From: Neobacillus driksii
GTDB taxonomy: Bacteria > Bacillota > Bacilli > Bacillales > Cytobacillaceae
Direction of reading: 5' to 3'
Assembly: GCF_013409995.1 (NCBI RefSeq)
Contig: NZ_JACCBX010000002.1
Span: forward strand, 411,827-475,826
DNA: 64,000 nt
Each line of letters begins with the position of its first letter. The first letter of the stretch is position 1. The translations under genes and the position numbers were made by a program. The notes below the pieces were generated by a model, which was given only the letters and a program-made list of their open reading frames with translations, ran no database searches and was not told where the DNA came from. Below are positions 25,203 to 35,061 of the stretch, piece by piece.

Positions 25203-25472
25203 TTAAAGCCTTACTTCTACCTCAGTTCCATCCTTCAATTTCGTATCAACAAGGATTACTCCACTGTACTTAGATAATCCCTGCAGCAACGGCTTCAAAT
25301 CTTTTCTTTCAATTTCTGGGAAGATGAATTTGCTGCCATCCTTTTCAATTGCTTTATTTATTAAACGAGTAATCCTTTTTGATGTAATAATCAAACTAAC
25401 CAAATTTAAAACACCATAGGGAACAGGAATGGAGAATCGTATATCCTTTGCCTTCACCTTGACCTTTAACAT
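25203..25472 (-). CDS. Small conserved protein of the DUF2089/SHOCT operon
   Basis: 89 residues: MLKVKVKAKDIRFSIPVPYG, then a helix VLNLVSLIITSKRITRLINK and a C-terminal alpha/beta part ending SGVILVDTKLKDGTEVEVRL. The opening resembles the corresponding segment of the neighbouring SHOCT-like protein (LKIRVTSQEG...VNLPINLVKAVLKVG), so the two may be distant relatives. It is last of three tightly packed genes (3 bp gap). Function unknown; probably in cell-envelope stress, by analogy with Yvl-type proteins. Confidence 0.7.
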   Translation of the reverse strand: MLKVKVKAKDIRFSIPVPYGVLNLVSLIITSKRITRLINKAIEKDGSKFIFPEIERKDLKPLLQGLSKYSGVILVDTKLKDGTEVEVRL

Positions 25473-25475
25473 AAT

Positions 25476-25865
25476 CTACTCAATCACCACAAACACTTTA
25501 TCCCCATTGGCCGAAGTGATGTTAACAATCTCTCCGTCCAATTCGTTTTCAATGGCTTCGATGAGCAGGTCAACGTTAATATCTTTTACATATTTTTCAG
25601 CTTCAGGTATTTTTTCAGCAATATTGGTACCCACTTTTAGAACAGCCTTTACCAGATTAATCGGTAAATTTACATTTACATTATCACCTTCTTGGGAGGT
25701 CACACGAATCTTTAGCATTTTAGTTCCATATGGAGCTTCTTTTTTACTTATCACTAGCTCTGGTTGATCTTTACCTTGTAAGATCGTAATTAATTCACTT
25801 GCCTTTTCCTTATCAATCTTACCTTCCTCCACTAGCGTTAAGACTCTAGAAATTTCGTCCTTCAT
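25476..25865 (-). CDS. SHOCT-like/YvlB-type protein
   Basis: 129 residues. An N-terminal short helical hairpin EISRVLTLVEEGKIDKEKASELITIL has SHOCT-like form. It is followed by LKIRVTSQEGDNVNVNLPIN, a helix LVKAVLKVGTNIAEKI and IENELDGEIVNITSANGDKVFVVIE, the pattern of YvlB-type proteins. Start codon directly abuts the stop of the DUF2089 gene (shared base), so translation is coupled. Cytosolic. YvlB-type genes are often in membrane-stress operons; here no PspC or membrane partner is present. Confidence 0.75.
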   Translation of the reverse strand: MKDEISRVLTLVEEGKIDKEKASELITILQGKDQPELVISKKEAPYGTKMLKIRVTSQEGDNVNVNLPINLVKAVLKVGTNIAEKIPEAEKYVKDINVDLLIEAIENELDGEIVNITSANGDKVFVVIE

Positions 25866-26236
25866 TACTCTTCCCCCTCTTTTAATAATTGAATGGCTTT
25901 CTCTGCGGTAATTTCACCTTTTTCCAATAACGTGACAATTTTTTTCTTATCTACTTCCGGTTTCTTTTGAGAGGAATAACCCAGAGCAGAGATAATTTCA
26001 TCTAATTTCCCTCTGACCGTCGGATAGGAAATTCCGAGCTCCTTCTCTACCTCTTTGATATTTCCACGGCATTTAAGAAAAATCTCAATAAACTGCAGCT
26101 GTTCCTGACCAAGAGCCGCCAGTCTTGAAACTTCAAATTCATTCTCTATCGTTGTCTGGCAATGGTTACACTGCAGCTTAGTGATTTTAAGCGCCTTGCT
26201 GCAAACAGGACAACTAGTTAGTAAAGGATACGCCAT
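25865..26236 (-). CDS. DUF2089 zinc-ribbon/HTH protein, likely regulator
   Basis: 123 residues. N-terminal zinc ribbon with CPVC and CNHC pairs (SCPVCSKALKITKLQCNHC), followed by an HTH segment FIEIFLKCRGNIKEVEKELG, ISYPTVRGKLDEIISALGY, and a C-terminal short helical hairpin IVTLLEKGEITAEKAIQLLK like the start of the neighbouring SHOCT protein. This is the DUF2089 layout and suggests a DNA-binding autoregulator. It is first in the three-gene operon; GGAGAACAG precedes ATG. Confidence 0.8.
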   Translation of the reverse strand: MAYPLLTSCPVCSKALKITKLQCNHCQTTIENEFEVSRLAALGQEQLQFIEIFLKCRGNIKEVEKELGISYPTVRGKLDEIISALGYSSQKKPEVDKKKIVTLLEKGEITAEKAIQLLKEGEE

Positions 26237-26312
26237 ACTGTTCTCCTTTCATTTATTTAATCATATCATACAACATAACTTTTAATTTTCAAATAAAAAC
26301 TTAAAATTATTT

Positions 26313-26332
26313 ATAAAAATTTATATTTTTAT
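26313..26332. promoter_or_regulatory. AT-only palindrome upstream of the DUF2089 operon
   Basis: ATAAAAAT-TTAT-ATTTTTAT is a perfect 8-4-8 inverted repeat, 77 bp upstream of the DUF2089 start in an extremely AT-rich stretch (26270-26360). It could be the operator of DUF2089 or a curved-DNA element; low complexity weakens it. Confidence 0.35.
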
Positions 26333-26387
26333 TTAATAAGTTAATTTTTGAATTAAATAAATTAACCATTTACTCAATTAAAGAAAA

Positions 26388-26416
26388 ACAAAAAAAATAG
26401 ACTCATCGGAGAGTCT
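26388..26416 (-). terminator. Terminator of the Lrp gene
   Basis: On the minus strand AGACTC and GAGTCT (26399-26404 with 26411-26416) form a 6-bp stem, followed by ATTTTTTTTG. Confidence 0.65.
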
Positions 26417-26524
26417 GATGGATTGCATAAAGTATTAGAAGCCTATTTGACACTTAATAAAAATTCACTCAACGTCCGCCATTTTCTGTTTGCACACTTT
26501 TGTTTCTTTTTATCTTCATATTGG

Positions 26525-26965
26525 TCATGTGGCAGTCAGCGGATTTTGTAGTTTAATCTCTTTTATGGATAGATACAGTGTGTAGTTCCCATAATCAAGA
26601 ATCTTATTAAGAAATAGATTCAATGTTTCTTGTGAATCAACTTTTATTTTTAAATGGTAACAGGCTTCTCCTGAAACCCGGTGAGCTTCAACTACCTCAT
26701 ATCGATCATTTAAAAAACGTATAAACGAATCATGGTTTGCTGTTTTCATATAGATAATGACAAACGCCGTAAAGAAGAGCCCTACTTTCATTTCATCGAC
26801 GATTAAAGAGTAAGCTTTAATGACACCACTATCCTCGAGTTTTTTAATACGATTTCCTACTGCTTGCCCCGTCATATGAATTTGTTCACCTAGGTCTTTC
26901 CATTGAATACGTGAATTTTCGGATAGTATCCGTATAATCTGAAAATCAATATTATCAAGTTCCAT
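26525..26965 (-). CDS. Lrp/AsnC-family regulator
   Basis: 146 residues. N-terminal HTH: LDNIDFQIIRILSENSRIQW, then GQAVGNRIKKLEDSGVIKAY. C-terminal RAM-like effector domain with VEAHRVSGEACYHLKIKV and the usual final strand YTLYLSIKEI. It is divergent from an isochorismatase-like gene, with a long palindrome between them, so it most likely regulates that gene and itself. Effector unknown, probably an amino acid or related small molecule. Confidence 0.9.
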   Translation of the reverse strand: MELDNIDFQIIRILSENSRIQWKDLGEQIHMTGQAVGNRIKKLEDSGVIKAYSLIVDEMKVGLFFTAFVIIYMKTANHDSFIRFLNDRYEVVEAHRVSGEACYHLKIKVDSQETLNLFLNKILDYGNYTLYLSIKEIKLQNPLTAT

Positions 26966-26982
26966 ATTAAATTCCTTTCACC

Positions 26983-27012
26983 ATGAAACGCTTTTAGCTA
27001 AAAGTGTTTCAT
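26983..27012. promoter_or_regulatory. 30-bp palindromic operator between lrp and the isochorismatase gene
   Basis: ATGAAACGCTTTTAG (26983-26997) is followed by its reverse complement, CTAAAAGTGTTTCAT (26998-27012), with one mismatched pair. It is centred on AGCT and lies 18 bp from the lrp start and 75 bp from the hydrolase start. Size and form suit an Lrp-type octamer or dimer. Confidence 0.6.
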
Positions 27013-27086
27013 CAGAGTATCGAACAAAATCAATATATTTTATATTATCATACTTGTAATATAAATTTTTTAATGAGGTGGATAAA

Positions 27087-27638
27087 ATGAGTACAGCATT
27101 AATTATTGTCGATATACAAAACGACTATTTTCCAAATGGAAAGATGGAGTTAAGCAATCCTGATAAAGCAGCCGCGAATGCTGCTAAAGTTCTTGATTGG
27201 TTCAGACAAAATAACAAAGACCATATTTTTCATGTTCAGCATATCGCAAGTAGTCCTGAATTAGGCTTCTTTCTTCCAAATACAGAGGGAGCAGAAATTC
27301 ATGAAACGGTTCAGCCAGTAGAACACGAAAACATGATTGAAAAAAATTTCCCTAACAGCTTTTTAAAAACTGAATTAGAAAGTAAATTAAGAGCAAAAGG
27401 TGTAACCAAGGTAGTGGTTGTAGGGATGATGACACATATGTGTATAGATGCAACCGTTAGAGCTGCAGTGGATCTAGGCTTTGAAACTACACTTATTGAA
27501 GATGCATGTGCGACAAGGCATTTATCTTACCAAGATAAGGTTGTATCAGCAGAACAGGTTCATTATGCGTTTGTTAGCGCACTTAACGGTGTGTATGCCA
27601 ATGTGATTTCGACCGAGGATTTTTTGGAACGAAACTAA
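27087..27638 (+). CDS. Isochorismatase-family cysteine hydrolase
   Basis: 183 residues from ATG 27087 (GAGGTG upstream). Fold and triad are visible: Asp in IIVDIQNDYFPNG, Lys in MIEKNFPNSF, Cys in GMMTHMCIDATVRAA. The cis-peptide region before MTHMC is normal. Members hydrolyse isochorismate, nicotinamide, N-carbamoyl compounds or related amides; the residues here do not single out nicotinamidase (no clear DxH metal triad). Under its divergent Lrp regulator it may handle an amino-acid-derived amide. Confidence 0.88.
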   Translation: MSTALIIVDIQNDYFPNGKMELSNPDKAAANAAKVLDWFRQNNKDHIFHVQHIASSPELGFFLPNTEGAEIHETVQPVEHENMIEKNFPNSFLKTELESKLRAKGVTKVVVVGMMTHMCIDATVRAAVDLGFETTLIEDACATRHLSYQDKVVSAEQVHYAFVSALNGVYANVISTEDFLERN

Positions 27639-28074
27639 CACCATTTTGAAGGACAAATGATTAAATATAATAGGGAGTTTGTATAAAAACAAGCTACCCT
27701 TTTGCTGTTGTATAATCAAACCCATTTACCTAATAGTTTGTACTTCCAGCAAACTTCCATCACATAATATCGCATTGCTACTCTTTTAGTACTTAGTTGG
27801 GAATCTTTCCTGGAACGCCCCAAATCCGGTGGTGTATATTATTCTTCTTGCTCTACCCCTGCTGTATTAGGATATGAAAGTATTATATAGTGGATAGGGT
27901 TTTCCAAACAGTACGCACTTTCTTAATAGATACTATCTATGAGGAATGTGCTGAGGATGAATTCGAACGAACCGTTGCTGTCAACCAGTCTAACATTCTA
28001 CTTATTTTGCCTTTTCTTCAACTCCCTAAGAGGTTCTTTATTAGGAACTTTTTCCAATCCCTATCAGTGAAATA
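27639..28074. other. Intergenic stretch without recognised gene
   Basis: About 440 bp. The only open frames are short, without ribosome binding sites, and not protein-like. No RNA family recognised. A weak AACAAGC/GCTGTT hairpin near 27690 may end the isochorismatase transcript. Confidence 0.4.
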
Positions 28075-28113
28075 ATAAAAAGGATGTCCAAAAGCAATGC
28101 TTTTGGAACATCC
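28075..28113 (-). terminator. Terminator of the 97-residue gene
   Basis: GGATGTCCAAAAGC (28082-28095) pairs with GCTTTTGGAACATCC (28099-28113) with one bulge. On the minus strand it runs into TTTTTATTATT. It starts right at the stop codon. Confidence 0.85.
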
Positions 28114-28407
28114 TCATTCATATTGATTATCATCTGTACCAGAGTAAGACTCTATCGCATTTTGAAGAGCATTATGCGCTTGACCGAAGGCTGCGGCAGA
28201 AGATACATCTCCTGCATTCTCCAAGGCCACAATCGAATTTCTCGCTTGCGTTACTGCAGTGATACAGTTCTCAATCATATTACCTTTATCACCATACTGT
28301 TCTCGTGCAGCCTGAAGCTGAAGAAGGCATTGGTCTAAATTGTTGGATTGTGGATTATCATAAGCCTTTTCTAATTCCTCTTTAATCTGTTGTAAAACTT
28401 CCTTCAT
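28114..28407 (-). CDS. Small helical protein, unknown
   Basis: 97 residues, almost wholly helical: MKEVLQQIKEELEKAYDNPQ, DQCLLQLQAAREQYG, IENCITAVTQARNSIVALEN and AFGQAHNALQNAIESY. The pattern suggests a four-helix bundle, and the Cys residues are isolated. GGGG lies upstream of ATG at usable distance, and a strong terminator follows directly, which supports a real monocistronic gene. No family or function recognised. Confidence 0.55.
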   Translation of the reverse strand: MKEVLQQIKEELEKAYDNPQSNNLDQCLLQLQAAREQYGDKGNMIENCITAVTQARNSIVALENAGDVSSAAAFGQAHNALQNAIESYSGTDDNQYE

Positions 28408-28779
28408 TAATCTGGCCCCATTTCATCATAGTTAGTAACAAATGGTATTTTGACCAAGGTATGCTGAAAATATTCGAGAGAAAAAGAACAAAAAATCATG
28501 ATAAGGACTTGCATTGGGGAGTAGCCTTCACACAAGACCTTGCACGCAGGTCACAACCAGTTATGATGACTGTTATGGGAACAGTGGTCAAATCAACTTC
28601 AAAATTCCCCAGTAATATCAGTGAATCTGTTGACTTAAAGTAACAATAATCCAACTTTTATTAAACCGAAAATATACAAGGTTTTATTCATTTCTTACAT
28701 ATTTAATAGGTGTAGATGTTCATATTCCACTTGCTTAGACTATTTGAATGGAGAAGGTAAAGAATATTATCATAACAAT
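28408..28779. other. Intergenic stretch
   Basis: A 60-codon frame on the plus strand (28461-28643) lacks a convincing ribosome binding site and a recognisable product. Nothing else seen. Confidence 0.35.
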
Positions 28780-28929
28780 CTATTTTTTATTATCAATATT
28801 AGTTATTAATCGATTGTTTAACTCTTCAGATATAAGCATAATAAAATCCGTTTTTAGATTAAACTTAATGGCATCTCTTAATAACTTGAGTAACTCATCT
28901 ACGCTAAGTTGATGCCTAATATGATTCAC
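28780..28929 (-). CDS. Sda-like sporulation checkpoint protein (small ORF)
   Basis: 49 codons from GTG 28927-28929. The segment LSVDELLKLLRDAIKFNLKT, followed by DFIMLISEELNNRLI, follows the Sda plan (LS-DELL ... NL--DFI-LI--E---R-L), the helical hairpin that inhibits the sporulation kinase KinA. The GTG has only a weak ribosome binding site. An in-frame ATT eight codons upstream has AGGAG seven bases before it and could be the real, rare start, giving an N-terminal extension. It lies beyond the HPr gene on the same strand. Recognition is by eye; family fit good, function as Sda not certain. Confidence 0.6.
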   Translation of the reverse strand: MNHIRHQLSVDELLKLLRDAIKFNLKTDFIMLISEELNNRLITNIDNKK

Positions 28930-29088
28930 CTCATTACTTACTATTGCTTTAATATTTTTTCTCCTATTATTATTTAGATTACTCAGTAAGAGATTCTTTC
29001 ACTAAGGTCTATTGCAGATGCTCCAATGCTTGTATTTATCGTATCCATTTATAATAATTTCATCGTCATATTTAATTCCACATGACCG

Positions 29089-29163
29089 ACTCCCATAATA
29101 TATTAGCTTTACATCTGCATAATTTGCTAGCAGACTGTACCAAAATGGTTGCTGGGCAGCGTG
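29089..29163 (-). pseudogene. Relic of a second HPr gene
   Basis: Just after the HPr stop, the minus strand repeats the HPr coding sequence in degraded form. CACGCT-GCCCAGCAAC matches the His-Ala-Arg-Pro-Ala-Thr codons less one base. ATTTTGGTACAGTCTGCTAG matches the next helix, then GCAGATGTAAA (Ala-Asp-Val) is followed, after a deletion, by ATTATGGGAGT (Ile-Met-Gly-Val). Frame is lost at least twice. Best explained by a tandem duplication that decayed. Confidence 0.6.
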
Positions 29164-29170
29164 TAATTTA

Positions 29171-29437
29171 TCATTCTCCTAGACCCTCACTTTTTAATGT
29201 TTCTTCAATTCCTATAAGTGCTAGTTCTTCATCTGCTCCAGTAGTAATAATTTTTATATGAGACCCTTGAGGGATACCTAAAGACATAACTCCCATAATA
29301 GACTTTAGATTAACTATTTTACCGCTATACTCTAAGTTTACATCTGCATTATATTTATTTGCTGATTGTATTAATACCGTTGCTGGACGAGCGTGAATTC
29401 CTGTTTCTGAGGTTACTTTAAATGTTTTTTCTACCAT
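29171..29437 (-). CDS. HPr-family phosphocarrier protein
   Basis: 88 residues, standard HPr length. The phospho-His is in [15 protein letters not shown] and the regulatory Ser in [13 protein letters not shown], so it has both PEP-dependent and HPr-kinase sites (unlike Crh, which lacks the His). It is last in the beta-glucoside PTS operon, 58 bp after the GH1 gene. A pathway-dedicated HPr is unusual, because HPr is normally encoded with ptsI. It may feed this PTS or modulate the LicR-type activator. Good ribosome binding site (AAGGGG). Confidence 0.9.
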   Translation of the reverse strand: MVEKTFKVTSETGIHARPATVLIQSANKYNADVNLEYSGKIVNLKSIMGVMSLGIPQGSHIKIITTGADEELALIGIEETLKSEGLGE

Positions 29438-29495
29438 TTTTCAATAAATCCCCTTTAACTTCTTAATTTGTATTGCGGAACAGATTAAGTAATTT

Positions 29496-31022
<1,527 letters not shown>

Positions 31023-31373
31023 TTATTTTTCTTCAAGCTTTCTTAACCGTTCATCGTACACTTCAAATAAACGAACGATATGATTGGCTGTATTCCACTC
31101 GCTCATGATTGTCATTAACGTGTCTTGCGCATGGGCAAACAAGAGGGAGAATACAATTTGCTCACCGCGGGCTTCACTTTGAATGGTTTCAGTCTGAGCA
31201 GCGTGCGCAGCGGTAATTTTCTTTTTCGCTTCAACGAGCTTTTGCTTTGCCGCCTCGAATTCACAAGTTGCCACACAGTCGAGTGCTTCTTTAATGATTA
31301 ATCTTGCGTCACCGGCATTTAGGATAATCTTCATCGATACTTCATTGATATCATTTGTGTTGTGGTCGTTCAT
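31023..31373 (-). CDS. licA: PTS lactose/cellobiose-type EIIA
   Basis: 116 residues. Helical EIIA of the Lac family: MKIILNAGDARLIIKEALDC, FEAAKQKLVEAKKKITAAHA, and the phospho-His in LLFAHAQDTLMT. The preceding HAAQTETIQSEA is also typical. It transfers phosphate from HPr to EIIB in uptake of cellobiose-like beta-glucosides. ATG follows GGAGGATTAGACT, immediately after the EIIC stop. Confidence 0.93.
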   Translation of the reverse strand: MNDHNTNDINEVSMKIILNAGDARLIIKEALDCVATCEFEAAKQKLVEAKKKITAAHAAQTETIQSEARGEQIVFSLLFAHAQDTLMTIMSEWNTANHIVRLFEVYDERLRKLEEK

Positions 31374-31376
31374 AGT

Positions 31377-32609
31377 CTAATCCTCCAATTTCATTTCTAC
31401 TTGTTCTTTTTTAAACTGCTGCATGTCATACACCTTGAAAAATGGGAACCAAATCAACCAAGATACGACTACAACGACAGCTAATAAAATTAATCCACGT
31501 AAATCGGAGTTAATTAGCATGGAAGAAATTCCAACAGGCATATACCATAGTTGAAAAAGTCTCTCAGGGATTGTCACAAAATCCCAGGTTAGTGCCACGT
31601 AAGTGATTGCAGGTATAATTAAACCATTCAACCACATCGGAACCATTAAAATCGGGTTAAAAGCCACCGGAGCACCGAAAATGACAGGTTCATTAATATT
31701 GAAAATAGACGGTACAATCGTTACTTTACCAATGGCTTTTAAATGGCTGGACTTTGCCATGAATAACATCATCAGTACCAAAGGTAATGTGGTTCCCATA
31801 CCTCCAATCCATACCCAAGCCGTTTGAGTTTCCATTGTATTGATATTTTGAGCGACACCATCGATATTTTGTTGAATACCCTCCAGCATAATCGGAAAAA
31901 TAATGGGGTACAGAACCCAGGCACTAATTCCAAAAGAATAAAAGAAAACACCAAGAAAAGCGATGAATACAAACCCGGTGAAACTTTGGGCAATTGCTGT
32001 AACGGGTTCAAAAACTTTTATGATTAAATCATACAAATCAACATTCAGTTGGAAGGTAAATATCCACCCTAACAGCAATAGAATCGTGATAGGAATAACT
32101 GTGTCAAACCAAACAATAATAAAATCTGGAAGCGAACTCGAACCTTTAAAGAAAGAAAACTTAGAAAAGAGATACATGAAGGCTCCAACCAATAGGCCAA
32201 CAATTAAAGCAACAAACATGCCATTGCCGCTGAAACGTTCCAACGTGAAGGTGATACCGCCGTCGTCTGTAAGCTTAGGCATAAGCAGCATGAGAAAAAG
32301 GGAAAGTCCTGTTAATCCTGAGATTATTTTTCTATCATTCTTTTTCTTTTTTTCCATAATAAAATAAGGAACTAATAGTGCAACAAATAGACTAATAAGA
32401 CCAAATGAAAACGTAGTGATAGGTGAAAAATTGGGCATTTTTGAAAAATAATTATTCAGGATTGAAATCAAAGTAATCAGCGATCCTACAAGAATCAGCG
32501 GCAAAATCGCCATAATGGCTTCCTGAATCGATGAAACCCATACATTTTTCGTGATTTTATTCATTTTCGGTGTAAAGTTTTGGTTCATCCAATTGATAAA
32601 CGTGTTCAT
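31377..32609 (-). CDS. licC: PTS lactose/cellobiose-type EIIC permease
   Basis: 410 residues, about ten helices. The conserved sugar-site loop NINEPVIFGAPVAFNPILMVP is present, and WVWIGGMGTTLPLVLMMLFM precedes it. N-terminus MNTFINWMNQNFTPKMNKIT is typical of cellobiose-class EIIC. Membrane component of the operon IIB-IIC-IIA-GH1-HPr. Confidence 0.94.
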   Translation of the reverse strand: MNTFINWMNQNFTPKMNKITKNVWVSSIQEAIMAILPLILVGSLITLISILNNYFSKMPNFSPITTFSFGLISLFVALLVPYFIMEKKKKNDRKIISGLTGLSLFLMLLMPKLTDDGGITFTLERFSGNGMFVALIVGLLVGAFMYLFSKFSFFKGSSSLPDFIIVWFDTVIPITILLLLGWIFTFQLNVDLYDLIIKVFEPVTAIAQSFTGFVFIAFLGVFFYSFGISAWVLYPIIFPIMLEGIQQNIDGVAQNINTMETQTAWVWIGGMGTTLPLVLMMLFMAKSSHLKAIGKVTIVPSIFNINEPVIFGAPVAFNPILMVPMWLNGLIIPAITYVALTWDFVTIPERLFQLWYMPVGISSMLINSDLRGLILLAVVVVVSWLIWFPFFKVYDMQQFKKEQVEMKLED

Positions 32610-32627
32610 TGAATAACCTCCTCAAGT

Positions 32628-32945
32628 TTATTTTTCGCCAAGAAGTTCCAAAATCAGGTCCAGACCTTTGTTTCCATCCAAAAGACCATAAATGGTTTGC
32701 GGAATGACCGCCGCCGGAATGTTGTGAGGTGCAACTTTCGATTGTAAATCTTCTTCCATATATTTTAGATGAGGGCCAATAAGCAGGACATTTATTTCAT
32801 TCAGATAATCGTCTACCTCTGACTCGCTTCTGGCAATTACATTTAGGTCAATATCTCTTTTTTTAGCAGCCTTTCGAATGTTTTGGGCCATAAATCCGCT
32901 GGAAGCACCGCCACCGCAAACTAAAAGAATTGTCTTTTCCGTCAT
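32628..32945 (-). CDS. licB: PTS cellobiose-type EIIB
   Basis: 105 residues with the phospho-Cys in the P-loop-like LLVCGGGASSGFMAQNI near residue 10, and GPHLKYMEEDLQSKVAP further on. First gene of the PTS operon, behind GGGAGG and an upstream inverted repeat that likely binds the divergent activator. Confidence 0.94.
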   Translation of the reverse strand: MTEKTILLVCGGGASSGFMAQNIRKAAKKRDIDLNVIARSESEVDDYLNEINVLLIGPHLKYMEEDLQSKVAPHNIPAAVIPQTIYGLLDGNKGLDLILELLGEK

Positions 32946-33019
32946 TATAAATTCCTCCCAAGAAAAATTTGAATTAACTTTCTGAGGTCATTGTCCTATT
33001 TTTTTAGTTCTGAGCTCAA

Positions 33020-33055
33020 GTTGAAAAAGTTCCGGGGGGTAGGAACTTTTTCAAC
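33020..33055. promoter_or_regulatory. 14-bp inverted repeat, likely LicR-type operator
   Basis: GTTGAAAAAGTTCC (33020-33033) and GGAACTTTTTCAAC (33042-33055) are perfect inverted repeats around GGGGGGTA, in the divergent promoter region between licB and the activator gene. It could also fold as an RNA hairpin, but no U-run follows in either direction, so a protein site is more likely. Confidence 0.6.
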
Positions 33056-33135
33056 CTATCATTTTATTATGTGTTTTTTTACAATATATAAGTGGAAAAC
33101 TAACAATAAATAGACCTTTTGGGGGTTTTTGTAGC

Positions 33136-35061
33136 ATGAAAAAAGAGAGAGAGCGGGAGATTATTCAATTCTTGTTAAATAAGAATGATTGGGTAAAAGC
33201 AGACATATTCGCTAAACAATTCTCTGTATCCAGTCGGAGCATCCGTAAATATGTAAATGAAATAAATGAAACCACCTCTCCATCCGTATTGATTATGTCC
33301 TCCAACCTGGGTTATAAAATAAATGAAACCGTTTACCATGAAATGCAGCACAAAAAAAATAAAGAAACAACGGTAGGACTGACGCCACTTGAGCGGCTCT
33401 ATTATCTATTAAAGCAATCGATTGCCCATTCTGAAGGTATGGATATATTTGACATAAGTGAAGAAATTTATGTAAGTACATCCACGATCGAAGGCGATTT
33501 GAAAAAGGCCAAAAGCCTTTTGGAAAAGTTTAATTTATCCTTCAAACGAGATGGCGACTTGTTCATTTTAAGTGGACTTGAACGGGATAAAAGAAAGTTG
33601 ATGAGCCATATTTTTTACGAAGAAACAAAGGACCAATTTTTGCATTTAGAAAGTATCCAATCAGCTTTTGGTTATGACTTAAAAGATTTCAAGGAAGAGC
33701 TGATTAAAGTGTTGGCCTCCTATAATCTTTATATAAATGAGTACACAATTGGGAACATCCTGCTCCATATCGTGATTGCAACAGATCGGGTCAGCCAGCA
33801 TCGAACCATTTCGGAAGACAACATAGAAGCATTAACCAAAACAAATGAATATAAGGCGGCATCAGATATCGCCAAGTTAATAAAATCTGAATTTGGGACA
33901 ACGTTTGAAGGAGCAGAGCTATATTACTTAACGATTCTTTTAATTAGCAAGGCAACGATATTGAGTTATGACAACTTAAACAACGAAAATCTTGGGGAAT
34001 ATATTGAGCAGCGTTATATTCGCTTAGTAAATGAAATTATTCATAAAGTAAAAGATTATTATCTGGTGGATATTTACGGTGATGAATTTCTAATAAAATT
34101 CACCTTGCATATACGCAATTTAATTAACCGGGCAAAGCACAATTATTTGTCAAAAAACCCATTAACCAAGCAAATTAAATCATCTTACCCACTAATCTAT
34201 GACCTGGCAGTATTTATTTCGAATGAGATACAAAAAAAAGAAAATATTCAAATTAACGAAGACGAAATCGCCTATATTGCCTTCCATATTGGTGCCTTTC
34301 TAGAACGACAAAAAACGCTTGAAAATAAAATAACTTGCACAGTGGTATGTCCAGAGTATTACAATATGCACATTCCGATGCTAAAAAGACTTGAGCAGAT
34401 TTTCGGAGAACAAATTGAGATTAGCAGGGTGATTACCAAGCTTGATAGTGATTTCGGGCAAATCGACTCAGACTTAATGATCACAACGGTCCAGATTCCA
34501 AAACGAACGGAATATGAAATTGTCCATTTAAATCCATTTTTTTTAGAAGAGGACATTCAGAAGATCCAGCACAGTATCACAAAGATTAATAAAAAACGAA
34601 GTCGTACGAAGCTGAAAAATCATTTAATTAGCCTTTTCGATCCCCACTTGTTTCAACAAAACATTTACTTAAAAAATGAATTTGAAATGATCAGGTTTAT
34701 TGGAGTTAAACTGGTTCAGTTAGGATTTATTGAAGAAGGAGGCATTGACGATATCATTGAAAGGGAAAAAATGTCCTCAACATCTTTTAATAATAATGTA
34801 GCAGTGCCACACTCAATGCAAATGAACGCATTAAAGTCAGCTATTTCGATTGTATTAAATGACAAACCTGTTAATTGGGGGAATAATTGTGTACAAATAA
34901 TCGCCCTAATTGCCCTGAATAAGGAAGAACGAAGTATTTTTCGGGATATCTATGATAGTTTTATCAAAATATTATCAGAACCCAAAAATGTATACCTGTT
35001 ATTAAGATCCAACAATTATGATAAGTTTATAAATACCCTTTTATTATTAATGGAAGAATGA
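33136..35061 (+). CDS. licR: PRD-containing transcriptional activator, LicR/BglG superfamily
   Basis: 641 residues. Order: HTH (KADIFAKQFSVSSRSIRKYV), second Mga-type HTH (FDISEEIYVSTSTIEGDLKK), PRD1 (IGNILLHIVIATDRV), PRD2 (IAYIAFHIGAFLERQ), a degenerate EIIB-like region (TCTVVCPEYYNMHIPML; the usual active Cys is not obvious), and a C-terminal EIIA-Fru domain with NNVAVPHSMQMNA. PRD His residues are the targets for PTS phosphorylation. It is divergent from the licBCA-type operon it should activate. Confidence 0.92.
   Translation: MKKEREREIIQFLLNKNDWVKADIFAKQFSVSSRSIRKYVNEINETTSPSVLIMSSNLGYKINETVYHEMQHKKNKETTVGLTPLERLYYLLKQSIAHSEGMDIFDISEEIYVSTSTIEGDLKKAKSLLEKFNLSFKRDGDLFILSGLERDKRKLMSHIFYEETKDQFLHLESIQSAFGYDLKDFKEELIKVLASYNLYINEYTIGNILLHIVIATDRVSQHRTISEDNIEALTKTNEYKAASDIAKLIKSEFGTTFEGAELYYLTILLISKATILSYDNLNNENLGEYIEQRYIRLVNEIIHKVKDYYLVDIYGDEFLIKFTLHIRNLINRAKHNYLSKNPLTKQIKSSYPLIYDLAVFISNEIQKKENIQINEDEIAYIAFHIGAFLERQKTLENKITCTVVCPEYYNMHIPMLKRLEQIFGEQIEISRVITKLDSDFGQIDSDLMITTVQIPKRTEYEIVHLNPFFLEEDIQKIQHSITKINKKRSRTKLKNHLISLFDPHLFQQNIYLKNEFEMIRFIGVKLVQLGFIEEGGIDDIIEREKMSSTSFNNNVAVPHSMQMNALKSAISIVLNDKPVNWGNNCVQIIALIALNKEERSIFRDIYDSFIKILSEPKNVYLLLRSNNYDKFINTLLLLMEE

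Noticed and set aside
27890..28075. 61-codon plus-strand frame
   Set aside because: No start signal, odd composition, no family resemblance.
28461..28643. 60-codon plus-strand frame
   Set aside because: No ribosome binding site of note and no recognisable protein pattern; could not be supported.
29002..29169. Minus-strand open frame of about 55 codons after HPr
   Set aside because: Lacks a usable start codon; part of it is the decayed HPr copy read in another frame.
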